Part shown: in pieces, positions 1-9,862 of the stretch | Layout: every line of letters starts with the position of its first letter | Numbering within the stretch: the stretch's first letter is position 1 | The notes under the pieces: generated by a model | What the model was told of the DNA's origin: nothing | The model's database searches: none | Seen by the model: the letters and a program-made list of their open reading frames with translations, nothing else | Source of the DNA: CAWCBG01 sp963793845 | GTDB lineage: Bacteria; Acidobacteriota; Terriglobia; Terriglobales; Acidobacteriaceae | Length of the DNA stretch: 64,000 nucleotides | Assembly (NCBI GenBank): GCA_963793845.1 | Contig: CAWCBG010000002.1 | Coordinates: 434,001 to 498,000 of the forward strand | Direction of reading: 5' to 3' | Position numbers and translations under genes: made by a program

Positions 1-1124
1 ATGGAGTAGATGATTCGCTCCACGCTCTGCACATTGACAAAGCAGACCATGGGCCGAGTTCTGCGGCGCACCTCCACGAAGCAGCGCTCGATGATGTTGG
101 TGGTGCGCAGCTTCCTCCACAGATGGCGGGGCAAGCGGAAGAACGACAGTAACTCCGGCAGATCGCGTTCCAGCTGCCGCACCATGCGTGGATACAGCGT
201 TCGCCAACGCCGGCAGAAAGCACGCGCCGCGGCTTGGGCGGCGGAGCGGCCCTCGGCCAGATAGATAGCCTGGGCGTCGGCCTTGACCGCATCGTGATCG
301 CGTTTGCGTACCTTCTCCAAAATATTGCGCATCTTGTGGACCCAGCAGCGCTGATGCCCGGCCCGCGGATAGACGGTGGGGATCGCCGCCGCCAATCCGG
401 GGCAACCGTCGGTGATGATCAACTGCAGGTGCTTGCCTTCCAGCCCGCGCCGGTACAGGTCCTGCAACAGCCCCTCCCAATCGCTCTGACTCTCGCCGCG
501 GGTTTGCAAAAAGGCCAGCAGTTGGCGAGTTCCGTCGCGCCGCACTCCGTAAGCCACTAGCATCTGCACTCGCTGTCGCCCGCTGGGCCGTCGCACCCGC
601 AAGCTCACCCCATCCAAGAACAGATACGCCCAGTCGTCGTCCAGTGGCGCTTGATGAAACTGGCGCACCGCCTGGTCCAGATCGCGCGTCAGTTGCGAAA
701 CGGTTTGCGCGCTCACCCCCTGGCCCGTGAGCGTGGCCACCACCCGCCCCACTTGCCGGGTGGAGATGCCGCGCAGAAACGCCTCCCGGATCAGCAGCGT
801 CAGCTCCGGCGCTCGCCGCTGAAACTTCTCCAGCCCCGGCGGCAGAAAGTTCTGGCTGCGCGTGCGCGCAATGCGCAGCCGCAGGGTGCCGAAGCGGGTG
901 ACAAAATCTCGCTCATAATAGCCGTTGCGGTAATCGCGCTGCCGACTCTGGTGCCGCTCGTACGACGCCCAGCCGCTATACAGGTCGCGCAGTCGCTCCG
1001 ACTCGGCTTCGAAATACTTCTTCCATGCCAGCTGCGTCCGCCCGCACAGATCGCCCCAGAAACTCTCTTTCATCTCCGCCAGGAAATGTTGGAACTGCTC
1101 GGTGATCCGTGTAACCTTCGCCAT
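1..1124 (-). CDS. IS256-family (mutator type) transposase, 3' end cut by window edge
   Basis: This DDE transposase catalyses cut-and-paste or copy-out transposition of its own element. Reading the minus strand from the ATG at 1124 gives 374 residues without a stop. The three acidic residues expected of the family are visible: Asp about residue 171 (FLDGVS), Asp about 239 (ITDGCPGL) and Glu about 346 (NIIERCF), with the CxxxH-like block GHQRCWVHKMRN between the last two. The chain already reaches the VERIIYS block typical of the C-terminus, so only a few tens of residues lie beyond the edge. An AAGGAG ribosome site sits ten bases before the ATG. No internal frameshift was seen, so this copy may be active. 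All plus-strand open frames in this stretch are shadows of it. Confidence 0.93.
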   Translation of the reverse strand, partial: MAKVTRITEQFQHFLAEMKESFWGDLCGRTQLAWKKYFEAESERLRDLYSGWASYERHQSRQRDYRNGYYERDFVTRFGTLRLRIARTRSQNFLPPGLEKFQRRAPELTLLIREAFLRGISTRQVGRVVATLTGQGVSAQTVSQLTRDLDQAVRQFHQAPLDDDWAYLFLDGVSLRVRRPSGRQRVQMLVAYGVRRDGTRQLLAFLQTRGESQSDWEGLLQDLYRRGLEGKHLQLIITDGCPGLAAAIPTVYPRAGHQRCWVHKMRNILEKVRKRDHDAVKADAQAIYLAEGRSAAQAAARAFCRRWRTLYPRMVRQLERDLPELLSFFRLPRHLWRKLRTTNIIERCFVEVRRRTRPMVCFVNVQSVERIIYS

Positions 1125-1215
1125 GGGTGTAAGTCTCCTTTCGAGAACGGCTTTAGCTTGTCAGGCCAAAGCCAACTTACACCCTCTCGCTTTTTACACA
1201 ACCGAACTTACATCA
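1..1215 (-). mobile_element. IS256-family insertion element, truncated by left window edge
   Basis: The element contains a mutator-type transposase read on the minus strand. The region upstream of its start codon (1125-1215) is rich in TGTAAGTT/TGTGTAAAA-type words, which fits the terminal inverted repeat zone of this family, but only one end is in the window so the repeat cannot be paired. The exact right boundary and target duplication are unknown. A partial near-identical transposase copy lies at 33071-33563. Confidence 0.7.
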
Positions 1216-1383
1216 CCGCCAGAGCCTCGCCGGATTCGGTGCCCCATGCCATCTTTGCGATGCGCATTTGCGCATCGGCAGTGGTAAAATCTCGCCGCAT
1301 TCGTACTGAGCCGATTCGAACCCCGCAGCGCCGGAACGTGGTTGACCGTGAACCGAGCGTCTGCGCCCTACAATGGAGACCCA

Positions 1384-2133
1384 ATGAGCAGCTCTGCCAC
1401 TCTGCCTGAACCTGTCGAGCCTAAACCGCTGTCCGAAGGCGAACGCATCGTCGACACTTTTGTCGCCCCTACCAAGACCTTCACCGACATCCGGCGCAAT
1501 GCCAGTTGGTGGGCGCCATGGCTGCTGATGGCTACTGTCGGGCTAATCTGGGTCGTTGAAGTGGACAAGAAGATCGGGATGGACAAGGTGGCCGAAAACC
1601 AGATTGCACTTTCGCCGAAGCAGGCGGCCAAGCTCGATCAGTTGCCACCCGACCAGCGCGCCAGCCAGATGGAGATCAGCACCAAGATTACGCGCGTCGT
1701 CGCCTACATTTACCCGGTTATCACCCTGATCGTGATCGCCATTCTGGCGGGCGTGCTTATGGCCACCTTCAACTTCGGATTCGGAGCCAGCCTGACGTTC
1801 CGGCAATGTTTTGCCGTCAGCATGTATGCGTCTCTACCCGGACTGGTGAAGGTTTTGCTCTCCATTCTGATTGTGGCGGTCGGAAGCGGCGAGGGCTTCA
1901 CCTTCCAGAATCCGGTGGCCAGCAATCTGAGCGGGTTGGTCGATCCCAGCTCCCATTTCCTCTACTCGATCCTGTCGTCGCTCGACGTATTCGCCCTGTG
2001 GTCGCTAGTACTGACGGGTATCGGCTACTCCTGCGTCACCCGGGTCAAGCGCGGCACCTGTATGGGTGTGGTCTTCGGCTGGTGGGCAGCGTTTGTACTG
2101 ATCACCTCCGGGATAGGATCACTCTTCGCTTAA
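1384..2133 (+). CDS. YIP1-family integral membrane protein
   Basis: The product is about 249 residues. A soluble N-terminus of about 45 residues (with the phrase VDTFVAPTKTFTDIRRN) is followed by a WW-rich first membrane segment, a short polar loop with many Gln and Lys, and about four further hydrophobic segments. This plan is that of the YIP1/DUF1282 family of bacterial membrane proteins, whose molecular role is not established. The ATG at 1384 is preferred because GGAG lies five bases upstream; an in-frame ATG at 1342 lacks a ribosome site. It stands alone between the insertion element and the PIN-TRAM gene. The family call rests on motif recognition and topology only. Confidence 0.75.
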   Translation: MSSSATLPEPVEPKPLSEGERIVDTFVAPTKTFTDIRRNASWWAPWLLMATVGLIWVVEVDKKIGMDKVAENQIALSPKQAAKLDQLPPDQRASQMEISTKITRVVAYIYPVITLIVIAILAGVLMATFNFGFGASLTFRQCFAVSMYASLPGLVKVLLSILIVAVGSGEGFTFQNPVASNLSGLVDPSSHFLYSILSSLDVFALWSLVLTGIGYSCVTRVKRGTCMGVVFGWWAAFVLITSGIGSLFA

Positions 2134-2475
2134 CCACCCTTCGAGTCGGGCACATTCCGCGCCTTTCTTAACAGGTTCCAGGCGGACCGTACGGGAACCT
2201 GTCACTTGGGTGCTGGCACCAGGGCGGCCGTCAGTCCGGCTGCAAACTGGTATATACTTCGGCTACTTAGGATTGTAGAAATCGCCGTTGATGCCAAACG
2301 GCGCCGGAGCAGGTTTTCATAATTCATAGGCTCCGGGATTGTTGATCGATATAGAGAGACTAGCGAGGCCCATTGCGTCTTTCGGAACGGGAGTGAGCGG
2401 CTGGTGTAACTTCATATCTCCCGGCGCTCCTCGAACCCGCCCGCAGATGCCAGGACCGACCCCGGGAGGTGTCGA
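2134..2475. other. Intergenic gap, no gene recognised
   Basis: This 342-base gap between the YIP1-like gene and the PIN-TRAM gene holds no convincing reading frame. It contains short imperfect palindromes and a TATATAC-type word near 2250 that could belong to the promoter of the downstream gene. I see no riboswitch or structured RNA that I can name. Confidence 0.4.
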
Positions 2476-3567
<1,092 letters not shown>

Positions 3568-3600
3568 GGGTCACGCAGCCCGCGACGCTTGTTTTGTCAG

Positions 3601-3655
3601 AGGGCTCTCATCACGAGGGAGGCTTCAGCCCCCTAGGGACCTGCTGTTTCGCGCC
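3601..3655. repeat. Degenerate REP-like element
   Basis: The stretch contains GGCTTCAGCCCCC followed by TAGGGACCTGCTGTTT. It resembles both the GGGCT-AGCCC hairpins and the GGGACCTGCATTT-type repeats found elsewhere in this window. It lies downstream of the PIN-TRAM gene. Confidence 0.35.
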
Positions 3656-3760
3656 GCCGCAAAAATGTCGGCGTTAGACAGCTCGCACTTGCCGCCCGGA
3701 TGCACTCCACGCTCGTTGTGCTATTCAGGTGGACGGGCCATCTAATGCCGGGAGCTCACC

Positions 3761-6385
3761 GTGAAGCATATTGTGGTTGTCGCTTTGGCCCTGGTTCTCG
3801 TCCTCGATTCACATGGGCAGGTGCAGGATCCACAAAAACACAGCGGCGAACTCCAAGCCGCTGGGCAAACCACTCTGCGAGCGACAACGGAGCTGGTTCT
3901 TGTGCCTGTCATCGTTACCGACGCCGCTGGAAAACCAGTGACCGGGCTGAAGCGCGAGGATTTCGCAATCTATGCCGACGGCAAGCGTCAGACCATCGCC
4001 AGTCTTGACGAGGTTCAGGTCACCCTCAGCGCTGCGAATATAGGACGTCCAGATTGGTTCTCCAACTACGTCGTCGACAGCAAATCATCCGTCCGCCCCA
4101 TCATCCTGGTCATTGACTTGTTGAACTCCGCCGCGTCCGATCAGCGACAAGCACGCGATCAAGTCCTGCACTTCCTGGAGACGCAACTGCGACCCGATCG
4201 GCCCGTCGGACTGTTCTTGCTGAGCGGCAAAGGACTGCAGTTGCTGCAATCGTTCACTACCAGCAGCGCCGATCTCAAGGCTGCCGTGCTGGTGCTGCAG
4301 CAACGCACTTCCTATACAGATCAGAACAGCAGCGACCAAAGTCTCACTGCCGAGACGGCCGCTACTCTGCCCCCCACAGCGGAAGTGACTCGAGCGATAC
4401 AGTCGATGATCCTGTCGATGGATCGGGTCGAAGGGATGCGGCAGCGGGAAGCAATTACGACCACGCTCGACGCCATGGACGCGCTGGCCGCCGCCTTCAG
4501 CGGGATTCCGGGCCGGAAGAATCTGATCTGGCTTACTGCCGGTTTCCCCTTCCAGGTAACCGACCCCGACGCGCTGGGTGGCAGCCGTTCGGAATTCGCA
4601 GCCCGCTACGAGCGGACTTGGCAGAAGCTTTCCAATGCGGACGTCGCCGTGTATCCCGTCGACATGCGAGGTCTCTTCGATTCCCGGTGGGCTTCGGGCG
4701 CAGTGATTTCCGATTCCTCGAGCCAACAACCGGCAGTGGGCTCCGATGCCTTGCACGAACACTACGGCGTGCGATCTCCGATCGTGAGCCAGGAGACATC
4801 GATCAACCTGACCTTGCAGCTATTCGCGCAACAGACCAGCGGAAACGTGTGCATGAACAATAATGAACTGGCGAAATGCCTGGCGGCGGCAGCACAAGAC
4901 GGGGAGAACAATTACACCCTGTCGTTTTACGTTGGTCCCGACATTCGCGCCAAGGGCTGGCACAAGCTGAAGGTCTCGGTGATAAAGCCCGCGGGCCTGA
5001 AGATTCGGAGCCGGGAGGGGTTCTCCGTGGGGAACAGTGCGTCGTCAGCCCTGGCCGCTGCGCCGGAGAAAGCTGTTCTTGCGGCGTTACGGTCCCCGGT
5101 TCCGCTCACTGCGTTGCCCTTCAGCGTGCAATGGGTGCGGCAGGCAGAGCCAGCGGCGGTCAATCCGCGCGCACGGCTCACCAAGGATGTCTACGGTCCG
5201 GCTACGACGGGTGCGGTCTTCAGGATCAGCTTTCCGCCGCACGCCTTCGCGATCGATTCCAGCGATACCAACCGCGTACAACTCGATATCGACGCGGTTG
5301 CCATCGACGGCACCGGCAAATTAACCGGCGATTTTGCCCAGACCGTGACCGCGCATCTGAAGCCCGATGTCCTGAGCAAGGTCGAGAGCGCTGGCTTCTC
5401 TTATACCGATGCCATCGCCCTTCCCACCGGGAGCTTTCAAGTGCGGTTTGTGGTCCGAGACGCCGTCTCGGGAGAGATTGGCAGTGTCGATGCTCCCATC
5501 CGGGTAACGCCGTCAACGAACGTGTCCGATGGAGAGCGCGGAAACCTGCAGGCGAGCGTCTCACCGCCGCCAGCTGGCACCCCGGTCGCTACGGCTACTC
5601 CACTTGTTCCGACGAAGCAGGCGTCGACTGACAACAGTACAAGCCACTGCCAGACGATCGAAGCCGGGGATCCCCGATTGAGTTCCCTCTCTGCGCTGTG
5701 CGAGTTCGCGCTCACCTATCGCCGTCAACTGCCCGACTTTATCTGTGAGCAAACGACCACCAGCACCAGCCGCGGAGTGACCACGGTGTTGAAGGCCCAA
5801 GTGACATTCGAGAAAGGCCATGAACGCTATTCCAACATCACGATCGATGGCAAACCTCCGAAGACCGACTCGGGTTCCACTCTCAGCGCTATCAGGGTGA
5901 TTACGGCAGGTGAACTCGGCAGCGATCTGGTTGATTTGTTTGAGCCGCCGATTGTGGCCGAATTCAAGTTTCGAAAGCAAGAGAACCTCCGGGACACGCC
6001 CTCGTTGCTTTACGATTTCCATATCGCGGCAGAGAAGAACACGTTCTGGAGTCTTCGAGACAGCCGAGGGGTCACTGTGCATGCCGAGTATCTGGGAGAG
6101 CTGTGGGTGAACCGTCAGAGTGGACAGCTTCTGCGGCTGGAGTTGCGGCCCGTACGCCTGCCTGAAAATTTCGATTTCACTGCAGCGGAGATCACCACGG
6201 ACTACGCCAATACCGCAATTGCCGACGCGGGCACATTCCTGCTTCCATATCAATCGATGACAACCGCGTGTACCCATATCCCTGGCGCAAGCGGTTCGCG
6301 CTGCACCATCAACCGCTTGACCTTCCACGATTGCCGAAAGTTTGGCACAAACACGCGCATCGTCACCGACAATCCGCAGCCATGA
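3761..6385 (+). CDS. Secreted VWFA-related protein of acidobacterial type
   Basis: The product has 874 residues. It starts with a short hydrophobic signal peptide ending near residue 20 (LDSHGQ). Residues about 45-85 form the block VPVIVTDAAGKPVTGL followed by REDFAIYADGK, typical of the acidobacterial VWFA-related family, and a von Willebrand A-like domain follows (RPIILVIDLLNS, then a long region ending near residue 400). The C-terminal third has the conserved opener LPDFICEQTTT and ends in a beta-rich domain seen in many acidobacterial secreted proteins. Function is unknown; an adhesive or protein-binding role in the periplasm or cell surface is inferred. The start is GTG at 3761 behind GGGAGC. 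The gene is monocistronic and faces the FGE-like gene tail to tail. Confidence 0.85.
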   Translation: MKHIVVVALALVLVLDSHGQVQDPQKHSGELQAAGQTTLRATTELVLVPVIVTDAAGKPVTGLKREDFAIYADGKRQTIASLDEVQVTLSAANIGRPDWFSNYVVDSKSSVRPIILVIDLLNSAASDQRQARDQVLHFLETQLRPDRPVGLFLLSGKGLQLLQSFTTSSADLKAAVLVLQQRTSYTDQNSSDQSLTAETAATLPPTAEVTRAIQSMILSMDRVEGMRQREAITTTLDAMDALAAAFSGIPGRKNLIWLTAGFPFQVTDPDALGGSRSEFAARYERTWQKLSNADVAVYPVDMRGLFDSRWASGAVISDSSSQQPAVGSDALHEHYGVRSPIVSQETSINLTLQLFAQQTSGNVCMNNNELAKCLAAAAQDGENNYTLSFYVGPDIRAKGWHKLKVSVIKPAGLKIRSREGFSVGNSASSALAAAPEKAVLAALRSPVPLTALPFSVQWVRQAEPAAVNPRARLTKDVYGPATTGAVFRISFPPHAFAIDSSDTNRVQLDIDAVAIDGTGKLTGDFAQTVTAHLKPDVLSKVESAGFSYTDAIALPTGSFQVRFVVRDAVSGEIGSVDAPIRVTPSTNVSDGERGNLQASVSPPPAGTPVATATPLVPTKQASTDNSTSHCQTIEAGDPRLSSLSALCEFALTYRRQLPDFICEQTTTSTSRGVTTVLKAQVTFEKGHERYSNITIDGKPPKTDSGSTLSAIRVITAGELGSDLVDLFEPPIVAEFKFRKQENLRDTPSLLYDFHIAAEKNTFWSLRDSRGVTVHAEYLGELWVNRQSGQLLRLELRPVRLPENFDFTAAEITTDYANTAIADAGTFLLPYQSMTTACTHIPGASGSRCTINRLTFHDCRKFGTNTRIVTDNPQP

Positions 6386-6440
6386 AAATATGCCTGCCAC
6401 CCAGTACCAACGGAAGCCACCCTGTAGCCACGTGCGATTC

Positions 6441-6460
6441 CGTCGGGCTAAAGCCCGACG
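6441..6460. terminator. Perfect 9-bp hairpin between convergent genes
   Basis: CGTCGGGCT and AGCCCGACG are separated by two bases. The hairpin lies between the convergent VWFA and FGE-like genes and could act as a terminator on either strand, though no T tract follows. Its core GGGCT-AA-AGCCC recurs in other gaps of this window. Confidence 0.5.
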
Positions 6461-6494
6461 CTTCCACCGCCTTCTACATTAGCCCGGGTCACTC

Positions 6495-7646
6495 CTAGGA
6501 AGCGGGATGGCCGTTGGCAGCTTGTTGCGACTTCACGTTCACGGACTTCACACATCGAAATCCCAGGTGGTTGGTCCCCGTATCGGGTTCGCCTTTGCCG
6601 CGTCCACCCGCCATGTAGCGGCTGCAGTACTGGTCCGTGCAAAGATACGATCCGCCGCGATGAACCTTTTTGGCCACACCCGGCTCGCTGGGATCGATGC
6701 TGTCAGACGGCCCTTGAGGGTTGCGGGTGATTTGGCCGCTGGCGGCGAGGGTCTGGTAATAATCGGGACGGTACCAGTCCGAGGTCCACTCCCAGACATT
6801 TCCCGACATATCGTAAAGGCCGTAGCCATTCGCGGGAAAACTACCCACGGGAGAAGTGCCGGTGTAGCCGTCGGCGCCGGTGTTCTTGTTCGGAAAGTGT
6901 CCCTGGAAGGTGTTCGCCATAGCCTTGCCGCCCGGCATGAACTGGTCGCCCCAGGCATAAGGTTTGCGGTCCAGTCCACCGCGTTCGGCATATTCGAACT
7001 CGGCTTCGGTCGGTAACCGCTCTCCCTCCCACTCGCAGTAAGCCACTGCGTCCTTGTAAGCGATGTGCACGACAGGATATTTCTCTTTGCCCTTGAGATC
7101 TGTCTTGGGGCCTTCCGGGTGCTTCCAGTTGGCGCCCTTCACGTAGCTCCACCACTGAAACTGGTTGTCGAGCGGAACTGGATGATCTGGCGGAGTGAAA
7201 ACCACCGACCCAGCGACCAGGTTCTCCGGCGGAGCGCCGGGAAAGTCTTCAGCGCGCGGGGTCCTCTCAGCGATGGTGACGTAGTTGGTAGCCTTGACGA
7301 ACCGGGCGAAGTGTTCGTTCGTCACTACCGTTTTGTCGATGAAGAAGCCGTCCAGGTAAACCTGATGCCAAGGCCGCGTGTCCTTGAATTTCGGTTCGTC
7401 GGAGCCCATCCAGAACACGCCGGACGGAATCCAGGCCATGCCTTTGGGAACAGGCACGGGCGCAACCGCGGTCGTGTGTTTGGCAGCGGAGCTTGCGTTG
7501 CCGGAACCTGCGGTACCGGTTTGAGCTGAGTGCGCCGCCGGTTTTGCTTGGGCACTGGCCAGGCTTGCGCTTCCGCCGAGCAGACAGGAGATTCCAGCAA
7601 CGAACAGCAGTCTGCGCAGCAAAGCGCACTTCATACAGATAATCAC
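6495..7646 (-). CDS. Secreted formylglycine-generating-enzyme family protein (SUMF1/FGE-like)
   Basis: The protein has 383 residues with a signal peptide (about residues 8-32) and a Ser/Thr/Ala-rich linker before an FGE-sulfatase domain from about residue 68 (IPSGVFWMGSDEP) to the end (HLGFRCV). FGE family enzymes oxidise a cysteine of sulfatases to formylglycine. Most bacterial homologues lack the catalytic cysteine pair, but here RGGSYLC-TDQY-C carries Cys336 and Cys341 with the spacing of genuine FGE. A role as a true exported FGE is therefore plausible, yet no sulfatase gene lies nearby. The GTG at 7646 is chosen because GAGAGG lies eight bases upstream; the ATG four codons later has no ribosome site. 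Confidence 0.87.
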   Translation of the reverse strand: MIICMKCALLRRLLFVAGISCLLGGSASLASAQAKPAAHSAQTGTAGSGNASSAAKHTTAVAPVPVPKGMAWIPSGVFWMGSDEPKFKDTRPWHQVYLDGFFIDKTVVTNEHFARFVKATNYVTIAERTPRAEDFPGAPPENLVAGSVVFTPPDHPVPLDNQFQWWSYVKGANWKHPEGPKTDLKGKEKYPVVHIAYKDAVAYCEWEGERLPTEAEFEYAERGGLDRKPYAWGDQFMPGGKAMANTFQGHFPNKNTGADGYTGTSPVGSFPANGYGLYDMSGNVWEWTSDWYRPDYYQTLAASGQITRNPQGPSDSIDPSEPGVAKKVHRGGSYLCTDQYCSRYMAGGRGKGEPDTGTNHLGFRCVKSVNVKSQQAANGHPAS

Positions 7647-7831
7647 GGAACTACCTCTCTCGACTCAATGACATTCGCCGGACGACCGAGCCGTTCGACC
7701 TGGTTGGTTAAGGTTGTTGTTGACCATAGTCTACCGGAACACCCAAGTCGGGGCGCAATTTCGCTGGGAAAAAGCTGGTTGAGGAGCGGTGTTGCGGCGC
7801 TGCTCAAATCGTGCTGCCGCAAGAGCGCCGG

Positions 7832-8338
7832 TTACTTGTGGCTCTCTTTCAGTTTGCGCGACTTGGCCTCGACGCCCTTGGCAAGTTTCTCCTTGTGAGC
7901 GTCAAGTTTCCTGGCAACATCACTGTCGTACAGAGCAATCATTTGTGCGGCGAGAATCCCTGCATTGGTCGCGCCGGGTTTGCCGATGGCGACGGTGGCG
8001 ACGGGTATGCCGGCGGGCATCTGCACCATCGCCAGCAGAGAGTCCAAGCCCAGCAGCGCGGTCGAAGGAATCGGCACGGCAATCACCGGCAGCGTGGTTT
8101 CGGCGGCGATGACGCCCGCCAGGTGGGCGGCCCCGCCCGCTCCCGCGATCACCACCTTTACGCCACGGGCCTTCAATCCGCGCGAGTACTCGCTGGTGCG
8201 CGCCGGAGATCGGTGGGCCGAAGTGATATCGATCTCGTAGGGAACATCGAAGTCGGCGAGGGCTTTCGCGGCTTCATTCATGATCTCCAGGTCGGAGTCG
8301 CTGCCCATGACAATTGAGACGAGAGGATTCTTAGCCAT
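7832..8338 (-). CDS. purE: N5-carboxyaminoimidazole ribonucleotide mutase
   Basis: PurE converts N5-CAIR to CAIR in purine synthesis. The 168-residue product shows the class I signature near the N-terminus (IVMGSDSDLEIM), the catalytic-site segment SAHRSP at about residues 40-45, the GAGGAAHLAG block and the LLGLDSLLAMVQMP block. Length fits the family. A Lys-rich tail ends the protein. It follows purD by 57 bases on the same strand, so the two are likely one operon with purD first. No purK is present in the window. Confidence 0.97.
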   Translation of the reverse strand: MAKNPLVSIVMGSDSDLEIMNEAAKALADFDVPYEIDITSAHRSPARTSEYSRGLKARGVKVVIAGAGGAAHLAGVIAAETTLPVIAVPIPSTALLGLDSLLAMVQMPAGIPVATVAIGKPGATNAGILAAQMIALYDSDVARKLDAHKEKLAKGVEAKSRKLKESHK

Positions 8339-8395
8339 TCTTGTTGTCTTCCTGCTGATTCGCCCAAGCTGGGCGTCGTTTCTCGCCAGGCGAGG

Positions 8396-9682
8396 CTACA
8401 CTTTTTCGCGCAGATGCTTCAACCCTCGCGCTGCGATGTCCTTGCGATAGTGCATGCCGTCGAAGCGGATCTTCATCACCGCATCATAGGCTCTCTCCAC
8501 CGCCTCGGGCAGGTCGGCACCGCGCGCGGTGACGCCCAGCACTCTGCCACCGGTGGTGAAATATTCGCCGTCGCGACGGTTGGTGCCGGCGTGAAATACC
8601 TTCACCCCCTGTAGCCGGTCAGCCTCGCCGATTCCGTTAATCAGCTTGCCGGCTTCGTAAGCGCCGGGATAGCCGCCTGAGGCCATCACCACGCAGACCG
8701 CGGGGTTGGGCGACCAGCGGAAGTCTCCCTCGCTGACGCGCCCTTCAATGGAGGCTTCGATAGCTTCGAGCAGATCGCTTTCCATGCGCAGGATGATGGG
8801 CTGCGTCTCGGGATCGCCGAAGCGGCAGTTGAACTCCAGCACCAGCGGGCCGCGCGCCGTCATCATGATGCCGCAGTAGAGAATGCCCTTGTATGCCGCG
8901 CCCTCCGCCCGCATGCCCGCGATCACGGGCCGCGCCACATGGGCCACCAGCCAGTCGCGCATCTGCGCATCAATGATCTGGTCCGTCGAATATGCGCCCA
9001 TGCCGCCGGTATTGGGACCCTGATCGTTGTCGAAAACGCGCTTGTGGTCCTGAGTTGCGACCAGCGGAACCACGCGCTCCCCATCGCTCAACACCAGGAA
9101 CGAAAGCTCTTCGCCATCCAGGAATTCCTCCAGCACCACCCGCGCTCCGGCCTCCCCCAGCATCTTGCCGCTGAGCATTTCCTCGGCGGTGCGCTGCGCC
9201 TCTTCCTTGGAGTGCGCAATCACCACGCCCTTGCCGGCCGCCAGGCCATCGGCCTTCACCACGACGGGCGTGTGGAAGTGGGTCAGGGCTTCCTTCACTT
9301 CTTCTTTGTTGACGCACACCGAGTAACCCGCGGTTGGAATACGGTGCCGCTGCATAAATTCCTTGGCAAAACTTTTGCTCGACTCCAGCCTCGCCGCGGC
9401 ACGGGTGGGGCCGAACACCGGCCATCCGCGCTTCTGGAATTCGTCCACTACACCCAGGGTCAGGGGCATCTCAGGACCAACCACGGTAACGTCGGGGCTG
9501 AGGCGACTGGCGAGCAGCAGCATCGAATCCAGGCTCTTGACATCGACGGGCACGCACTCGGCATCGCCCGCGATGCCGCCGTTTCCCGGCGCGCAGAACA
9601 GCTTGGTAATGCGCGGCGACTGCCGCAGCTTCCATACCAGCGCGTGCTCGCGACCTCCGCTACCCAGTACCAGAACCTTCAT
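8396..9682 (-). CDS. purD: Phosphoribosylamine-glycine ligase (GAR synthetase)
   Basis: PurD ligates glycine to phosphoribosylamine, the second step of purine synthesis. The 428-residue product begins VLVLGSGGREHALVW, continues with the ATP-grasp domain (VVKADGLAAGKGVV at about residue 140, GPNTGGMGAYS) and ends with the typical LPEAVERAYDAV segment. The ATG at 9682 matches the family N-terminus and has GGAA eight bases upstream; an in-frame TTG 27 bases earlier would add an unlikely extension. It is followed by purE and is divergent from the DtxR-type regulator gene. Confidence 0.97.
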   Translation of the reverse strand: MKVLVLGSGGREHALVWKLRQSPRITKLFCAPGNGGIAGDAECVPVDVKSLDSMLLLASRLSPDVTVVGPEMPLTLGVVDEFQKRGWPVFGPTRAAARLESSKSFAKEFMQRHRIPTAGYSVCVNKEEVKEALTHFHTPVVVKADGLAAGKGVVIAHSKEEAQRTAEEMLSGKMLGEAGARVVLEEFLDGEELSFLVLSDGERVVPLVATQDHKRVFDNDQGPNTGGMGAYSTDQIIDAQMRDWLVAHVARPVIAGMRAEGAAYKGILYCGIMMTARGPLVLEFNCRFGDPETQPIILRMESDLLEAIEASIEGRVSEGDFRWSPNPAVCVVMASGGYPGAYEAGKLINGIGEADRLQGVKVFHAGTNRRDGEYFTTGGRVLGVTARGADLPEAVERAYDAVMKIRFDGMHYRKDIAARGLKHLREKV

Positions 9683-9827
9683 AAGACACGTTCCCGCGAC
9701 AAATCCCAAGACAGCCGGCGTTATGACAGATTGAGAAGAAAGAGTAGGTTCGGGAAGCGGCCAATGTCAAACACTGCCTCTGGAAACGTTGCCCTGCCTG
9801 CAAAACGACCGGGCTTGCATTTCATGG

Positions 9828-9841
9828 TTAACTGACGTTAA
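9828..9841. promoter_or_regulatory. Putative metalloregulator operator (TTAAC-N4-GTTAA)
   Basis: A perfect inverted repeat TTAAC TGAC GTTAA ends 21 bases before the ATG of the DtxR/MntR-type gene. The same half-sites recur upstream of the NRAMP transporter at 10544-10557 (TTAAC TGTA GTTTA). Position and sharing suggest autoregulation; this is inference. Confidence 0.5.
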
Positions 9842-9862
9842 CTACGATAGTTGGATCATGCC

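Noticed and set aside
234..1409. Plus-strand open frames of 108 and 252 residues at the left edge
   Set aside because: They lie antisense to the transposase, have no ribosome site and no recognisable domain, and are low-complexity mirror products of the GC-rich transposase codons.
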